Positions 8,312 through 16,803 of a stretch of DNA of 64,000 nucleotides are shown here, in pieces. The position numbers and the translations under genes are program-made. The DNA lies in contig NZ_JNFG01000202.1 in assembly GCF_000729995.1 (NCBI RefSeq), forward strand, positions 248,001-312,000, written 5' to 3'. Numbering within the stretch: position 1 is the stretch's first letter; each line of letters begins with the position of its first letter. The notes beneath the pieces were generated by a model that made no database searches, was not told the origin of the DNA, and saw only the letters and a list, made by a program, of their open reading frames with translations. Source of the stretch: Caballeronia sordidicola. GTDB lineage: Bacteria > Pseudomonadota > Gammaproteobacteria > Burkholderiales > Burkholderiaceae.

Positions 8312-11300
8312 GTGCGTCTGACCTCGATAAAACTCGCTGGCTTCAAGTCCTTCGTCGATCCCACCCATTTCCAGGTCCCAGGCCAGCTTGTCGGCGTGGT
8401 GGGCCCGAATGGCTGCGGCAAGTCCAACATCATCGACGCCGTGCGCTGGGTGCTCGGCGAATCGCGCGCTTCCGAGCTGCGCGGCGAGTCGATGCAGGAC
8501 GTGATCTTCAACGGCTCCACGGCGCGCAAGCCGGGCAGCCGCGCCAGCGTCGAACTCATCTTCGATAACGCCGACGGCCGGGCCGGGGGCCAGTGGGGCA
8601 CCTACGCCGAAATCGCCGTCAAGCGCGTGCTTACGCGCGACGGCACGTCGAGCTACTACATCAACAACCTGCCGGCCCGGCGCCGCGATATCCAGGACAT
8701 CTTCCTCGGTACGGGCTTGGGGCCGCGTGCGTACGCGATTATCGGGCAGGGCATGATTGCCCGGATCATCGAAGCGAAGCCGGAAGAGTTGCGGGTGTTT
8801 TTGGAAGAAGCCGCGGGCGTGTCGAAGTACAAGGAACGCCGCCGCGAGACCGAAAACCGCCTGCACGATACCCGCGAAAATCTGACCCGCGTAGAAGACA
8901 TCGTGCGCGAGCTGAGCGCGAATCTGGAGAAGCTGGAAGCGCAGGCGATTGTCGCGACGAAGTACAAGACGTTGCAGGCGGACGGTGAGGAGAAGCAGCG
9001 GCTCCTGTGGTTGTTGCGCAAAAACGAGGCAGGCAACGAGTCGGAGCGTCAGCAGCGCGCAATCAGCGACGCGCAGATCGAACTCGAAGCGCAAACCGCC
9101 AAGCTGCGCGAGGTCGAAGCGCAACTGGAAACCTTGCGCGTGGCGCACTACAGCGCGAGCGACGCCATGCAGGGCGCCCAGGGCGCACTGTACGAAGCGA
9201 ACTCGGAAGTGGCCAAGCTTGAGGCGGAGATTCGCTTTATCGTGGAATCGCGCAATCGGGTGCAGGCGCAGATCGCTGCGTTGAGCGCTCAGCGCGAACA
9301 ATGGCATATGCAAGCCGAAAAAGCCCGCGGCGAGATCACGGATGCTGAAGAGGCGCTGGCTATCGGCGAGGAAAAGGCGGCGATCGCGCAGGAAACGGCG
9401 GCGGCGAAACACGACGAATTGCCCGCGCTCGAAGCGCGTTTCCGCGACGCCCAGGCCGAGTTGAACGCGGAGCGCGGCGGTATCGCGCAGACTGAACAAG
9501 CGTTGAAACTCGAGGCCGCGCATCAGCGTAATGCCGATCAGCAATTGCAGCAGTTGCAGCAGCGTCACGAACGTTTGAAAAGCGAAGCGGGCGGTTTGGA
9601 TGCGCCGGATGAAGCGCAGCTCGAAGAGTTGCGCATGCAGCTCGCCGAGCACGAAGAAATCCTCGCTGAAGCTCAAGCCCGCCTCTCCGACGCGCAGGAT
9701 ACGCTGCCGCGTCTGGATGGCGAACGTCGCTCGGCGCAGGAGAAAGTGCAGGCCGAAAGCGCGCTGATTCATCAGCTCGAAGCGCGGCTCGCGGCGTTGA
9801 AACAATTGCAGGAAAACGTCCAGACCGAAGGCAAGATTCAACCGTGGCTCGATAAACACGAACTCGGCTCGTTGCCGCGCCTGTGGAAAAAGCTGCACGT
9901 TGAAGCGGGCTGGGAAACGGCGCTGGAGTCCGTTCTGCGTGAGCGGATCGCGGCGCTGGAAGTATCGAATCTCGACTGGGTGAAGGCGTTCGCGACCGAC
10001 GCTCCGCCGGCCAAACTGGCGTTCTATGCGCCGCCTAACGCCGGCCGTCCGCAGGAAACGCCTGCCGGATTGCGGCCGCTGCTCGCCCTGCTTCGTATCG
10101 ATGACGCCGGTCTGCGCGCCGTCCTGACCGATTGGCTGGGCCAGGTTTTTGTCGCCGATGACATCGCCCAGGCGCTGGCCGCGCGTTCGCAATTGCCGGA
10201 CGGCGCTGCCTTCGTGGTGAAGGCGGGACACGTGGTGACGCGAGTTGGCGTGCAGCTTTACGCCGCCGACTCCGAACAAGCCGGCATGCTCGCGCGCCAG
10301 CAGGAAATCGAGAACCTGACGAAGCAAGTGCGCGCGCAAGCCCTGCTCGCCGATGAAGCCAAGGCCGCGGCCGTGCGAGCGGAAGCGGCGCACACGCAGG
10401 CGTCCGCAAGTCTCGGCGATGCCCGTTCTTCCGCCGAACGCGCGACCCAACGCGTCCATGCATTGCAAATGGATGTGTTGAAGCTTGCACAGGCGCAAGA
10501 GCGCTACATGCAGCGCAGCACGCAGATCCGCGAGGAACTGGCTGAAATCACCGCGCAAATCGATGAACAGCGCGCCCTGCGTGCCGAATCGGAAGCAAAT
10601 TTCGAGCGTCACGACGGTGAACTCGCCGAGTTGCAGGCACGCTTCGAAGACAATCAACTGGCGTTCGAAGCACTCGACGAATCGTTGACCCACGCCCGTC
10701 AGGAAGCGCGCGACCTCGAACGCGCGGCCACCGACGCCAGCTTCGCGGCGCGTGGGCTCGCGGCGAAGATCGAGGAATACCGGCGCAACATCGAAACGGC
10801 GAAGGATCAGAGCGAACGCGTAGCCGCTTCACTGGAAGACGCCCGTGCCGAACTCGAAACGATCAACGAGCAAACGGCGCACACCGGCTTGCAGGATGCG
10901 CTCGAATTGCGCGCGGCCCGCGAAGCGGCGTTGCAATCGGCACGCATCGAACTCGACGATCTCACCGCGCGCCTGCGTCAGGCCGACGAATTGCGTCTTA
11001 TCGCGGAACGTTCGCTGCAGCCGTTGCGCGACAAGATCAGCGAGCTGCAGTTGAAGGAACAGGCGGCACGCATCAGCGGCGAGCAGTTCATCGAGCAACT
11101 GGCCGCGGCGGGTGTGAATGAAGCCGACTTGCAGGCCAAGCTCACGCCGGACATGAAACCCTCGTATCTGCAGGGCGAAGTCACGCGGCTGAATAACGCA
11201 ATTGCAGCGCTTGGCGCCGTGAACATGGCGGCGCTCGACGAACTCGCCGCGGCCAGTGAGCGTAAGGAGTTCCTGGACGCGCAATCGGCGGATTTGAACG

Positions 11301-11827
11301 ACGCCATCGGCACGCTGGAAGACGCGATCCACCGGATCGACCAGGAAACGCGTTCGCTGCTGCAAGGCACGTTCGACGAAGTGAACCGTCATTTCGGCGA
11401 GCTTTTCCCACGTCTTTTTGGCGGCGGTCAGGCGAAACTCGTGATGACCGGCGACGAAATCCTCGATGCCGGCGTGCAAGTGCTCGCGCAACCGCCGGGC
11501 AAGAAGAATTCGACCATTCACTTGCTGTCGGGCGGAGAAAAGGCCCTCACCGCGACCGCGCTCGTGTTTGCGATGTTCCAGTTGAATCCGGCGCCGTTCT
11601 GTCTGCTGGACGAAGTGGACGCGCCACTCGACGACGCCAACACGGAACGCTTTGCGAACCTGGTGCGGGCGATGTCGGAGAAGACGCAGTTCCTCTTCAT
11701 CTCGCACAACAAGATCGCGATGGAAATGGCGCAACAACTGATCGGCGTGACGATGCAGGAACAGGGCGTCTCGCGGATTGTTGCCGTGGATATGGAATCC
11801 GCATCGGGTTTCGCCCAGAATGCTTGA
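8312..11827 (+). CDS. smc: Chromosome segregation/condensation ATPase SMC
   Basis: SMC protein of the bacterial condensin, which loops and organises the chromosome with ScpA and ScpB. The 1171 residues are typical. Walker A (GPNGCGKSN) lies near residue 32. Two long heptad coiled-coil arms rich in Ala/Glu/Gln/Arg flank a hinge around residues 510-650. The ABC signature LLSGGEKAL and Walker B LLDEVDAPLDD are in the last ~110 residues. The start is GTG at 8312, giving the conserved MRLTSIKLAGFKSF N-terminus. A stem-loop follows the gene, then zipA. scpA and scpB are not in the window. Confidence 0.97.
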   Translation: MRLTSIKLAGFKSFVDPTHFQVPGQLVGVVGPNGCGKSNIIDAVRWVLGESRASELRGESMQDVIFNGSTARKPGSRASVELIFDNADGRAGGQWGTYAEIAVKRVLTRDGTSSYYINNLPARRRDIQDIFLGTGLGPRAYAIIGQGMIARIIEAKPEELRVFLEEAAGVSKYKERRRETENRLHDTRENLTRVEDIVRELSANLEKLEAQAIVATKYKTLQADGEEKQRLLWLLRKNEAGNESERQQRAISDAQIELEAQTAKLREVEAQLETLRVAHYSASDAMQGAQGALYEANSEVAKLEAEIRFIVESRNRVQAQIAALSAQREQWHMQAEKARGEITDAEEALAIGEEKAAIAQETAAAKHDELPALEARFRDAQAELNAERGGIAQTEQALKLEAAHQRNADQQLQQLQQRHERLKSEAGGLDAPDEAQLEELRMQLAEHEEILAEAQARLSDAQDTLPRLDGERRSAQEKVQAESALIHQLEARLAALKQLQENVQTEGKIQPWLDKHELGSLPRLWKKLHVEAGWETALESVLRERIAALEVSNLDWVKAFATDAPPAKLAFYAPPNAGRPQETPAGLRPLLALLRIDDAGLRAVLTDWLGQVFVADDIAQALAARSQLPDGAAFVVKAGHVVTRVGVQLYAADSEQAGMLARQQEIENLTKQVRAQALLADEAKAAAVRAEAAHTQASASLGDARSSAERATQRVHALQMDVLKLAQAQERYMQRSTQIREELAEITAQIDEQRALRAESEANFERHDGELAELQARFEDNQLAFEALDESLTHARQEARDLERAATDASFAARGLAAKIEEYRRNIETAKDQSERVAASLEDARAELETINEQTAHTGLQDALELRAAREAALQSARIELDDLTARLRQADELRLIAERSLQPLRDKISELQLKEQAARISGEQFIEQLAAAGVNEADLQAKLTPDMKPSYLQGEVTRLNNAIAALGAVNMAALDELAAASERKEFLDAQSADLNDAIGTLEDAIHRIDQETRSLLQGTFDEVNRHFGELFPRLFGGGQAKLVMTGDEILDAGVQVLAQPPGKKNSTIHLLSGGEKALTATALVFAMFQLNPAPFCLLDEVDAPLDDANTERFANLVRAMSEKTQFLFISHNKIAMEMAQQLIGVTMQEQGVSRIVAVDMESASGFAQNA

Positions 11828-11880
11828 ACGTTTGACGAGGCTTTTTTAGAACGGACAGCAAGATAGTGTGGATGGAATGG

Positions 11881-11905
11881 AAAACCGGCCTGGGAGGCCG
11901 GTTTT
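11881..11905 (+). terminator. Stem-loop after smc
   Basis: A perfect 10-bp inverted repeat, AAAACCGGCC and GGCCGGTTTT, around a 5-base loop TGGGA, 54 bp after the smc stop. The right arm supplies only four T residues, so termination may be partial and allow read-through into zipA. Confidence 0.6.
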
Positions 11906-12073
11906 GGCGCGCAGGCGCGGAGTGACCCACGCAGTGCGGAAGAAAAATTCGACATTGCATGGGGCGCAGATCGCGCAGCGCAAGCTCAACAAGCGCTCAA
12001 TCGAGCGCCGGGTGCCTCAATAGCGCAGCCAGGCGCGCCGAGAGCGCAACCAGAAAAGAATGACGGAGAGTGC

Positions 12074-13324
12074 ATGGACGAGTTGACCCTCGGGTTGATT
12101 GGAGCGGGTGCCGTGGTGGTAGGCGGTGTGGTGGTGTACAACGCGTGGCAGGGCGCCAAGGTGCGCCGCAAGATGCCGCGCCCGATGCCTGACGAAGCAG
12201 CGGAGTCGCTTGCGCGCAACGACGCAGACGAGGAGCATCCTTTCATCGAACCGACCCGCCCGGTGCGGCGCGAACCCGCCATGGGCGAGGGTGAGGGCGA
12301 GAAAGCGGACACGCGGGTCGAGCCGAGTTTCGGCGGCGCGCCGCTTTCCACGGTGGCGCCGGCCGATACCGCAGTCGATATCCAGGCTGAAGCGACTTCG
12401 GTAAATGGCGATTTCCCGGAGCCGGATTCGTCACCGCTGTCGCCCATCCTGGCCGACGATGACGACCCGATTTTGCCCGCCGCGACCACGATTTCATCGG
12501 CGCCGCCGGCTATCGTGGACCGCCGGATCGATTGCGTGGTGCCGATCCGTTTGCTGGCCCCCATCGCGGGCGAAAAGCTGATTCCGAGCGCGCAGAAGCT
12601 ACGCCGCGCGGGCGCGAAGCCTGTACATATTGAAGGCAAGCCGGAAGGTGGCACGACCTGGGAATTGCTGAAAAACGGCGCCCGTTATGAAGAGCTGCGC
12701 GCAGCGGCACAGTTGGCCAATCGCGGCGGCCCGCTGAACGAACTGGAGTTCTCGGAGTTCGTCACGGGCGTGCAGCGTTTCGCCGATGGTATCGACGGTT
12801 CCCCCGAATTCCCCGACATGCTGGAAACGGTCGGCATGGCGCGCGAACTTGACGCTTTCGCGGCTCAATGCGACGCGCAGTTGTCGATCAACATTCTCTC
12901 CGACGGCGCGCCGTGGTCGGCAAACTATGTGCAGGCGGTGGCCTCGCAGGATGGTTTGCTGCTGTCGCGCGACGGCACGCGTTTCGTGAAGCTGGACGCA
13001 CGCCAGAACCCGGTGTTCATGCTGCTTTTCGGCGATACCAACTTCCTGCGCGACGACCTGACGTATAAGGGCGGTCAGATGATCACGCTGGTGCTGGACG
13101 TACCGGTGGCCGATGAGGACATCCTGCCGTTCCGCCTGATGTGCGATTACGCGAAGTCGCTGTCCGAGCGCATCGGTGCGCGAGTGGTGGATGATCAGCG
13201 CCGGCCGTTGCCGGAATCGTCGCTGCTGGCAATTGAAAAGCAGTTGATGACGCTGTACGCGAAGCTCGAACAGGCCGGTATTCCGGCAGGCTCACCCGCC
13301 ACGCGTCGATTGTTCAGCCAATAA
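12074..13324 (+). CDS. zipA: Cell division protein ZipA
   Basis: Membrane anchor that tethers FtsZ to the inner membrane and helps assemble the Z ring. Residues ~4-24 form a single N-terminal membrane segment (LTLGLIGAGAVVVGGVVVY), with the basic stretch QGAKVRRK just after it. A long acidic/proline-rich linker runs to about residue 180, and the C-terminal FtsZ-binding domain (about 280-410) includes MLLFGDTNFLRDD and FRLMCDYAKSLSERIGA. At 416 residues it is longer than E. coli ZipA (~330), mainly in the linker. The smc-zipA-ligA order is conserved in Burkholderiales and matches proteobacterial zipA-ligA linkage. Confidence 0.92.
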   Translation: MDELTLGLIGAGAVVVGGVVVYNAWQGAKVRRKMPRPMPDEAAESLARNDADEEHPFIEPTRPVRREPAMGEGEGEKADTRVEPSFGGAPLSTVAPADTAVDIQAEATSVNGDFPEPDSSPLSPILADDDDPILPAATTISSAPPAIVDRRIDCVVPIRLLAPIAGEKLIPSAQKLRRAGAKPVHIEGKPEGGTTWELLKNGARYEELRAAAQLANRGGPLNELEFSEFVTGVQRFADGIDGSPEFPDMLETVGMARELDAFAAQCDAQLSINILSDGAPWSANYVQAVASQDGLLLSRDGTRFVKLDARQNPVFMLLFGDTNFLRDDLTYKGGQMITLVLDVPVADEDILPFRLMCDYAKSLSERIGARVVDDQRRPLPESSLLAIEKQLMTLYAKLEQAGIPAGSPATRRLFSQ

Positions 13325-13375
13325 GACCTCGCGAGGACACCGGTAGGCCAGTTGGACAGTTAGCGATTGCCGTCG

Positions 13376-13415
13376 CTGATCGTGGCATCGACTGCGCGGT
13401 CGATGCCACGATCAG
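13376..13415. repeat. Perfect 16-bp inverted repeat between zipA and ligA
   Basis: CTGATCGTGGCATCGA (13376-13391) and its exact reverse complement (13400-13415) enclose an 8-base loop CTGCGCGG. No T tract follows on the plus strand or precedes it on the minus strand, so it is not a canonical intrinsic terminator. It lies 60 bp upstream of the ligA start and could be an operator, a processing hairpin or a protein-binding palindrome. Confidence 0.75.
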
Positions 13416-13474
13416 CCGATCTCTGAGACAATCAACAGGTCGGTTTCTTCTAACTATCTAGCCTGTCTCGCCGC

Positions 13475-15580
13475 ATGTCTGCCAAACCGAAAGCTGCTGC
13501 CCAAGCTGATTCCGCCGCCTCCGCCACTTCCGCTGCGCACGGCGCGCCTGTCGCGAGCAAAGAGCGGCCGGCTGAACGTGCCGTCTGGCTGCGCACGGAA
13601 CTCGAGCGCGCCAACTACGCGTATTACGTTCTCGATCAGCCGGATCTGCCCGACGCCGAATACGACGTCCTGTTCAAGGAGCTGCAGCAGATCGAGACCG
13701 ATCAGCCCGACTTGATCACGCCGGACTCGCCTACGCAACGCGTCGGCGGTCAGGTTGCAACGGGTTTTCAGCCGGTCATGCACGACGTGCCCATGCTCTC
13801 GCTGAACAACGGTTTCGCCGACGAAGACATCATCGCGTTCGATAAACGCGTCGCCGACGCGCTCGGTCACGCGCCCGTGGAATACGCGTGCGAACTGAAA
13901 TTCGACGGCCTGGCCATCTCCCTGCGTTATGACGACGGCATCTTTGTTCAGGCAGCGACGCGCGGTGACGGTGCGACGGGCGAAGAGGTCACGGAGAATG
14001 TCCGCACCATCCGGTCGATCCCCCTGAAACTCAAGGGCAAAAACTTGCCGAAGCGGCTCGATGTGCGCGGCGAAGTGCTCATGTTCAAACGCGATTTCGA
14101 GAAGATCAATGCGCGCCAACGCGAGGCTGAACAACGCGAGTTCGCGAATCCGCGTAATGCGGCGGCGGGCGGTTTGCGGCAACTCGATCCCAAGATGACC
14201 GCGCAGCGCCAGTTGTCGTTTTTCGCTTATGGCATTGGGATGCTGGAAGGCGTGGACATGCCGCCGTCGCACTCGGCGCTGCTCGACTGGTACAAGGAAA
14301 TGGGCCTGCCGGTCAACTCGGAGCGCGGCGTGGTGCAAGGCGCTGAAGGCCTGCTTGAGTTCTTCCGCAAGACAGGCGAGACGCGCGATGGTTTGCCGTA
14401 TGACATCGACGGCGTGGTCTACAAGGTCAACCAGCGCGACGAGCAGGACAAGCTGGGTTTCGTCTCGCGTGCACCGCGCTTCGCGCTCGCGCACAAGTTT
14501 CCCGCGCAGGAAGCGCTCACGCAGTTGCTGGCTATCGACGTCCAGGTCGGCCGTACAGGCGCCATCACGCCGGTCGCGCGTCTGACGCCTGTGTTTGTCG
14601 GCGGCGCGACGGTCACGAATGCAACGCTGCATAACGAAGACGAAGTGCGGCGCAAGGACATTCGTATCGGCGACACGGTGATCGTGCGGCGTGCCGGCGA
14701 CGTCATTCCCGAAGTGGTCGGCGCGATCCTCGACCGCCGTCCAGACGACGCCCGCGAGTTCGTGATGCCGACCGAGTGCCCGGTCTGCGGATCGAAAATC
14801 GAAAGGCTTCCTGACGAAGCCATTGCGCGCTGCACCGGTGGCCTGATCTGTCCCGCGCAACGCAAGCAGGCGCTGTGGCATTTCGCACAACGGCGCGCGC
14901 TGGATATCGACGGGTTGGGTGAGAAGATCATCGACCAGCTGGTTGAGCAGAACATCGTGCGCACGCCTGCGGATCTATTCAATCTTGGTGTGGCAACGCT
15001 CGCAGCGCTGGACCGTTTCGCCGATAAATCCGCCCAGAACCTGTACGATTCTCTCGAAAAGGCGAAGCAAACCACGTTGCCGCGTTTCCTGTACGCGCTC
15101 GGTATTCGTCATGTCGGGGAATCGACGGCGAAAGACCTGGCCAAGCATTTCGGTTCGCTCGATCCGATCATGGCGGCGAGCGTCGAGGAATTGCTGGAAG
15201 TGAACGATGTGGGCCCGGTCGTGGCCGAGTCGCTGCACAATTTTTTCAGCGAAGCGCATAACCAGACGGTGATCGAGCAGTTGCGCGCGCCGGGCAAGGT
15301 GACGTGGCCCGAAGGGCCGCCCGCGCCGAAGGCGCCGCAGGGCGTGCTCGCCGGCAAGACGGTTGTGCTCACCGGCACGCTGCCCACGTTGTCCCGCGAA
15401 GACGCGAAGGAGATGCTGGAGGCGGCGGGCGCGAAAGTGGCTGGATCGGTGTCGAAGAAGACGGATTACGTGGTGGCGGGGGCGGAGGCGGGCAGCAAGC
15501 TCGTTAAGGCTGAGGAACTCGGCGTCCCGGTACTCGACGAAGAGGGTATGCGCAAGCTTTTGGAGGGAGAAACACCATGA
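13475..15580 (+). CDS. ligA: NAD-dependent DNA ligase LigA
   Basis: Seals nicks during replication and repair using NAD+. The 701 residues include all the usual parts: an N-terminal Ia domain after a ~35-residue Ala-rich leader, the adenylation lysine in ELKFDGLAISLRY (KxDG) near residue 146, an OB fold, a four-Cys zinc finger (CPVCGSK...ARCTGGLICPAQ), helix-hairpin-helix repeats (IRHVGESTAKDLAKHFGS) and a C-terminal BRCT domain (GKTVVLTGTLPTLSREDA). The ATG at 13475 gives a slightly long N-terminus. The stop codon overlaps the start of def by 4 bp (ATGA), indicating translational coupling. Confidence 0.97.
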   Translation: MSAKPKAAAQADSAASATSAAHGAPVASKERPAERAVWLRTELERANYAYYVLDQPDLPDAEYDVLFKELQQIETDQPDLITPDSPTQRVGGQVATGFQPVMHDVPMLSLNNGFADEDIIAFDKRVADALGHAPVEYACELKFDGLAISLRYDDGIFVQAATRGDGATGEEVTENVRTIRSIPLKLKGKNLPKRLDVRGEVLMFKRDFEKINARQREAEQREFANPRNAAAGGLRQLDPKMTAQRQLSFFAYGIGMLEGVDMPPSHSALLDWYKEMGLPVNSERGVVQGAEGLLEFFRKTGETRDGLPYDIDGVVYKVNQRDEQDKLGFVSRAPRFALAHKFPAQEALTQLLAIDVQVGRTGAITPVARLTPVFVGGATVTNATLHNEDEVRRKDIRIGDTVIVRRAGDVIPEVVGAILDRRPDDAREFVMPTECPVCGSKIERLPDEAIARCTGGLICPAQRKQALWHFAQRRALDIDGLGEKIIDQLVEQNIVRTPADLFNLGVATLAALDRFADKSAQNLYDSLEKAKQTTLPRFLYALGIRHVGESTAKDLAKHFGSLDPIMAASVEELLEVNDVGPVVAESLHNFFSEAHNQTVIEQLRAPGKVTWPEGPPAPKAPQGVLAGKTVVLTGTLPTLSREDAKEMLEAAGAKVAGSVSKKTDYVVAGAEAGSKLVKAEELGVPVLDEEGMRKLLEGETP

Positions 15581-16110
15581 TTCGCGAAATCCTCAAGATG
15601 GGCGATCCGCGTTTGTTGCGTATCGCTGAGTCGGTCGATCACTTCGATACGCCCGAGTTGCATGCTCTCGTTGAAGACATGTTCGACACCATGCGCCACG
15701 CCAACGGCGCAGGGCTGGCCGCGCCGCAGATCGGCGTGGATGCGCAGGTCGTGATTTTCGGTTTCGCGCACAACGAACGTTATCCGGAGGCCGAACCGGT
15801 GCCGGAAACGGTGCTGATCAACCCGATCATCACGCCGGTTTCGCACGACATGGAAGAAGGCTGGGAAGGGTGTTTGTCGGTGCCGGGTTTGCGTGGCGCC
15901 GTGCAGCGATACACCATGATCCGCTATCAGGGGTTCGATCAGTACGGCTCACCTATCGAACGGCTCGCGGAGGGATTTCATGCTCGTGTCGTGCAGCACG
16001 AATGCGATCACCTGATCGGCAAGCTTTATCCCATGCGGGTTACGGACTTCTCGAAATTCGGCTTCACTGAGATCCTGTTTCCGGGGCTTGATCCGAAAAC
16101 TGATGATTGA
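15577..16110 (+). CDS. def: Peptide deformylase
   Basis: Metalloenzyme that removes the formyl group from nascent peptides. Its 177 residues carry all three signature motifs: GAGLAAPQIG (motif 1), EGCLSVPGL (motif 2, Cys metal ligand) and QHECDHLIGKLY (motif 3, HExxH). It overlaps ligA by 4 bp and is followed by a strong terminator. Burkholderia genomes commonly carry more than one def; this copy is not next to fmt, so it may be a paralogue of the fmt-linked one (inference). All catalytic residues are intact. Confidence 0.95.
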   Translation: MIREILKMGDPRLLRIAESVDHFDTPELHALVEDMFDTMRHANGAGLAAPQIGVDAQVVIFGFAHNERYPEAEPVPETVLINPIITPVSHDMEEGWEGCLSVPGLRGAVQRYTMIRYQGFDQYGSPIERLAEGFHARVVQHECDHLIGKLYPMRVTDFSKFGFTEILFPGLDPKTDD

Positions 16111-16165
16111 TTGATGGGGGGCGAACGGACGGTTTGACAGGCGGTGTTTAGCCGCTGAAAGGAAT

Positions 16166-16197
16166 AAGGGCCGCGAAGAATCGCGGCCCTTTTGTTT
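16166..16197 (+). terminator. Rho-independent terminator after def
   Basis: AAGGGCCGCGA and TCGCGGCCCTT form a perfect 11-bp stem around AGAA, followed by TTGTTT. It lies 55 bp after def and would end the zipA-ligA-def transcript. Confidence 0.85.
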
Positions 16198-16344
16198 GGC
16201 GTTTCATGAGATGAGATGCAGCTTTTGTCGCATCGCATGATAAATCGGCGACGCGTTCAGCCGTGCCGGACAGGATCCTGCCGTTTCGCTGGATCAACAT
16301 CACGCATCACGAATCAAAAACCGCCGAAACCCGGCGGCTTCATG

Positions 16345-16584
16345 TCAGGCGAAGCTTTTCTTGGGTCCCGACGCCATTTCCGGTTGGCGAAACAATGCGA
16401 TGTGCTCCGGATTCGCCGATGCCTGCAAGCGCCCGTCCGGCAATCGCGCGATCACAACTTCACCCACGCCCGGGCTCGTCACGACGACTTCATCGCGCAC
16501 GGCGAGCAGCGCGTCGAGTCGACGCCGGCCGCTGACGATTTCGAGGCCGGTCTTGGTTTCGCGAACAATGATTTCGACGGACAT
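16345..16584 (-). CDS. Small protein of unknown function
   Basis: Seventy-nine residues starting MSVEIIVRETKTG, with GGAG well placed ahead of the ATG at 16584 (minus strand); an in-frame ATG 21 bp farther up has no such site. I do not recognise a named family. The stretch TGLEIVSGRRRLDALL is faintly reminiscent of the G-x-RR motif of ParB-like nuclease/sulfiredoxin folds (EIIAGERR), but the protein is far too short for a full domain. Codon use is like its neighbours, and similar short ORFs occur in Burkholderia. It lies alone between the def and rluB-like terminators, reading toward def. Confidence 0.55.
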   Translation of the reverse strand: MSVEIIVRETKTGLEIVSGRRRLDALLAVRDEVVVTSPGVGEVVIARLPDGRLQASANPEHIALFRQPEMASGPKKSFA

Positions 16585-16694
16585 GGCAATTCTCCAGTAG
16601 CTCAACGCCTAAGTACACGCGACTCGAAGCGGTAAATTGCGCGTGTACCTGACTAACGGTCATGCGTCATATTTTCTTTAGCCAAAAAGTTGGC

Positions 16695-16738
16695 CAAAAA
16701 AAAATCGATGCGTTCGGCGGGTGCCGTTCGCATCGATT
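16695..16738 (-). terminator. Rho-independent terminator of the pseudouridine synthase gene
   Basis: On the minus strand, AATCGATGCG and CGCATCGATT pair around an inner GC-rich loop, followed immediately by a run of about ten T residues. It lies some 65 bp downstream of the minus-strand gene ending at 16804 and fits its terminator. Confidence 0.85.
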
Positions 16739-16803
16739 GGTAACAATTTCTTCGTCTTTCCGCGACGATTTAAAGCGCGCGGAAAGCCCTGAGCGAAGCT
16801 GCT

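Noticed and set aside
8294..10693. 799-residue open frame on the minus strand inside smc
   Set aside because: Shadow of the strong codon bias of smc. The protein is unlike any family, overlaps a full smc and has no ribosome-binding site. Similar shadows (13454-14890, 41903-43699, 46838-48328 and 57150-58934, all minus) were dismissed for the same reason.
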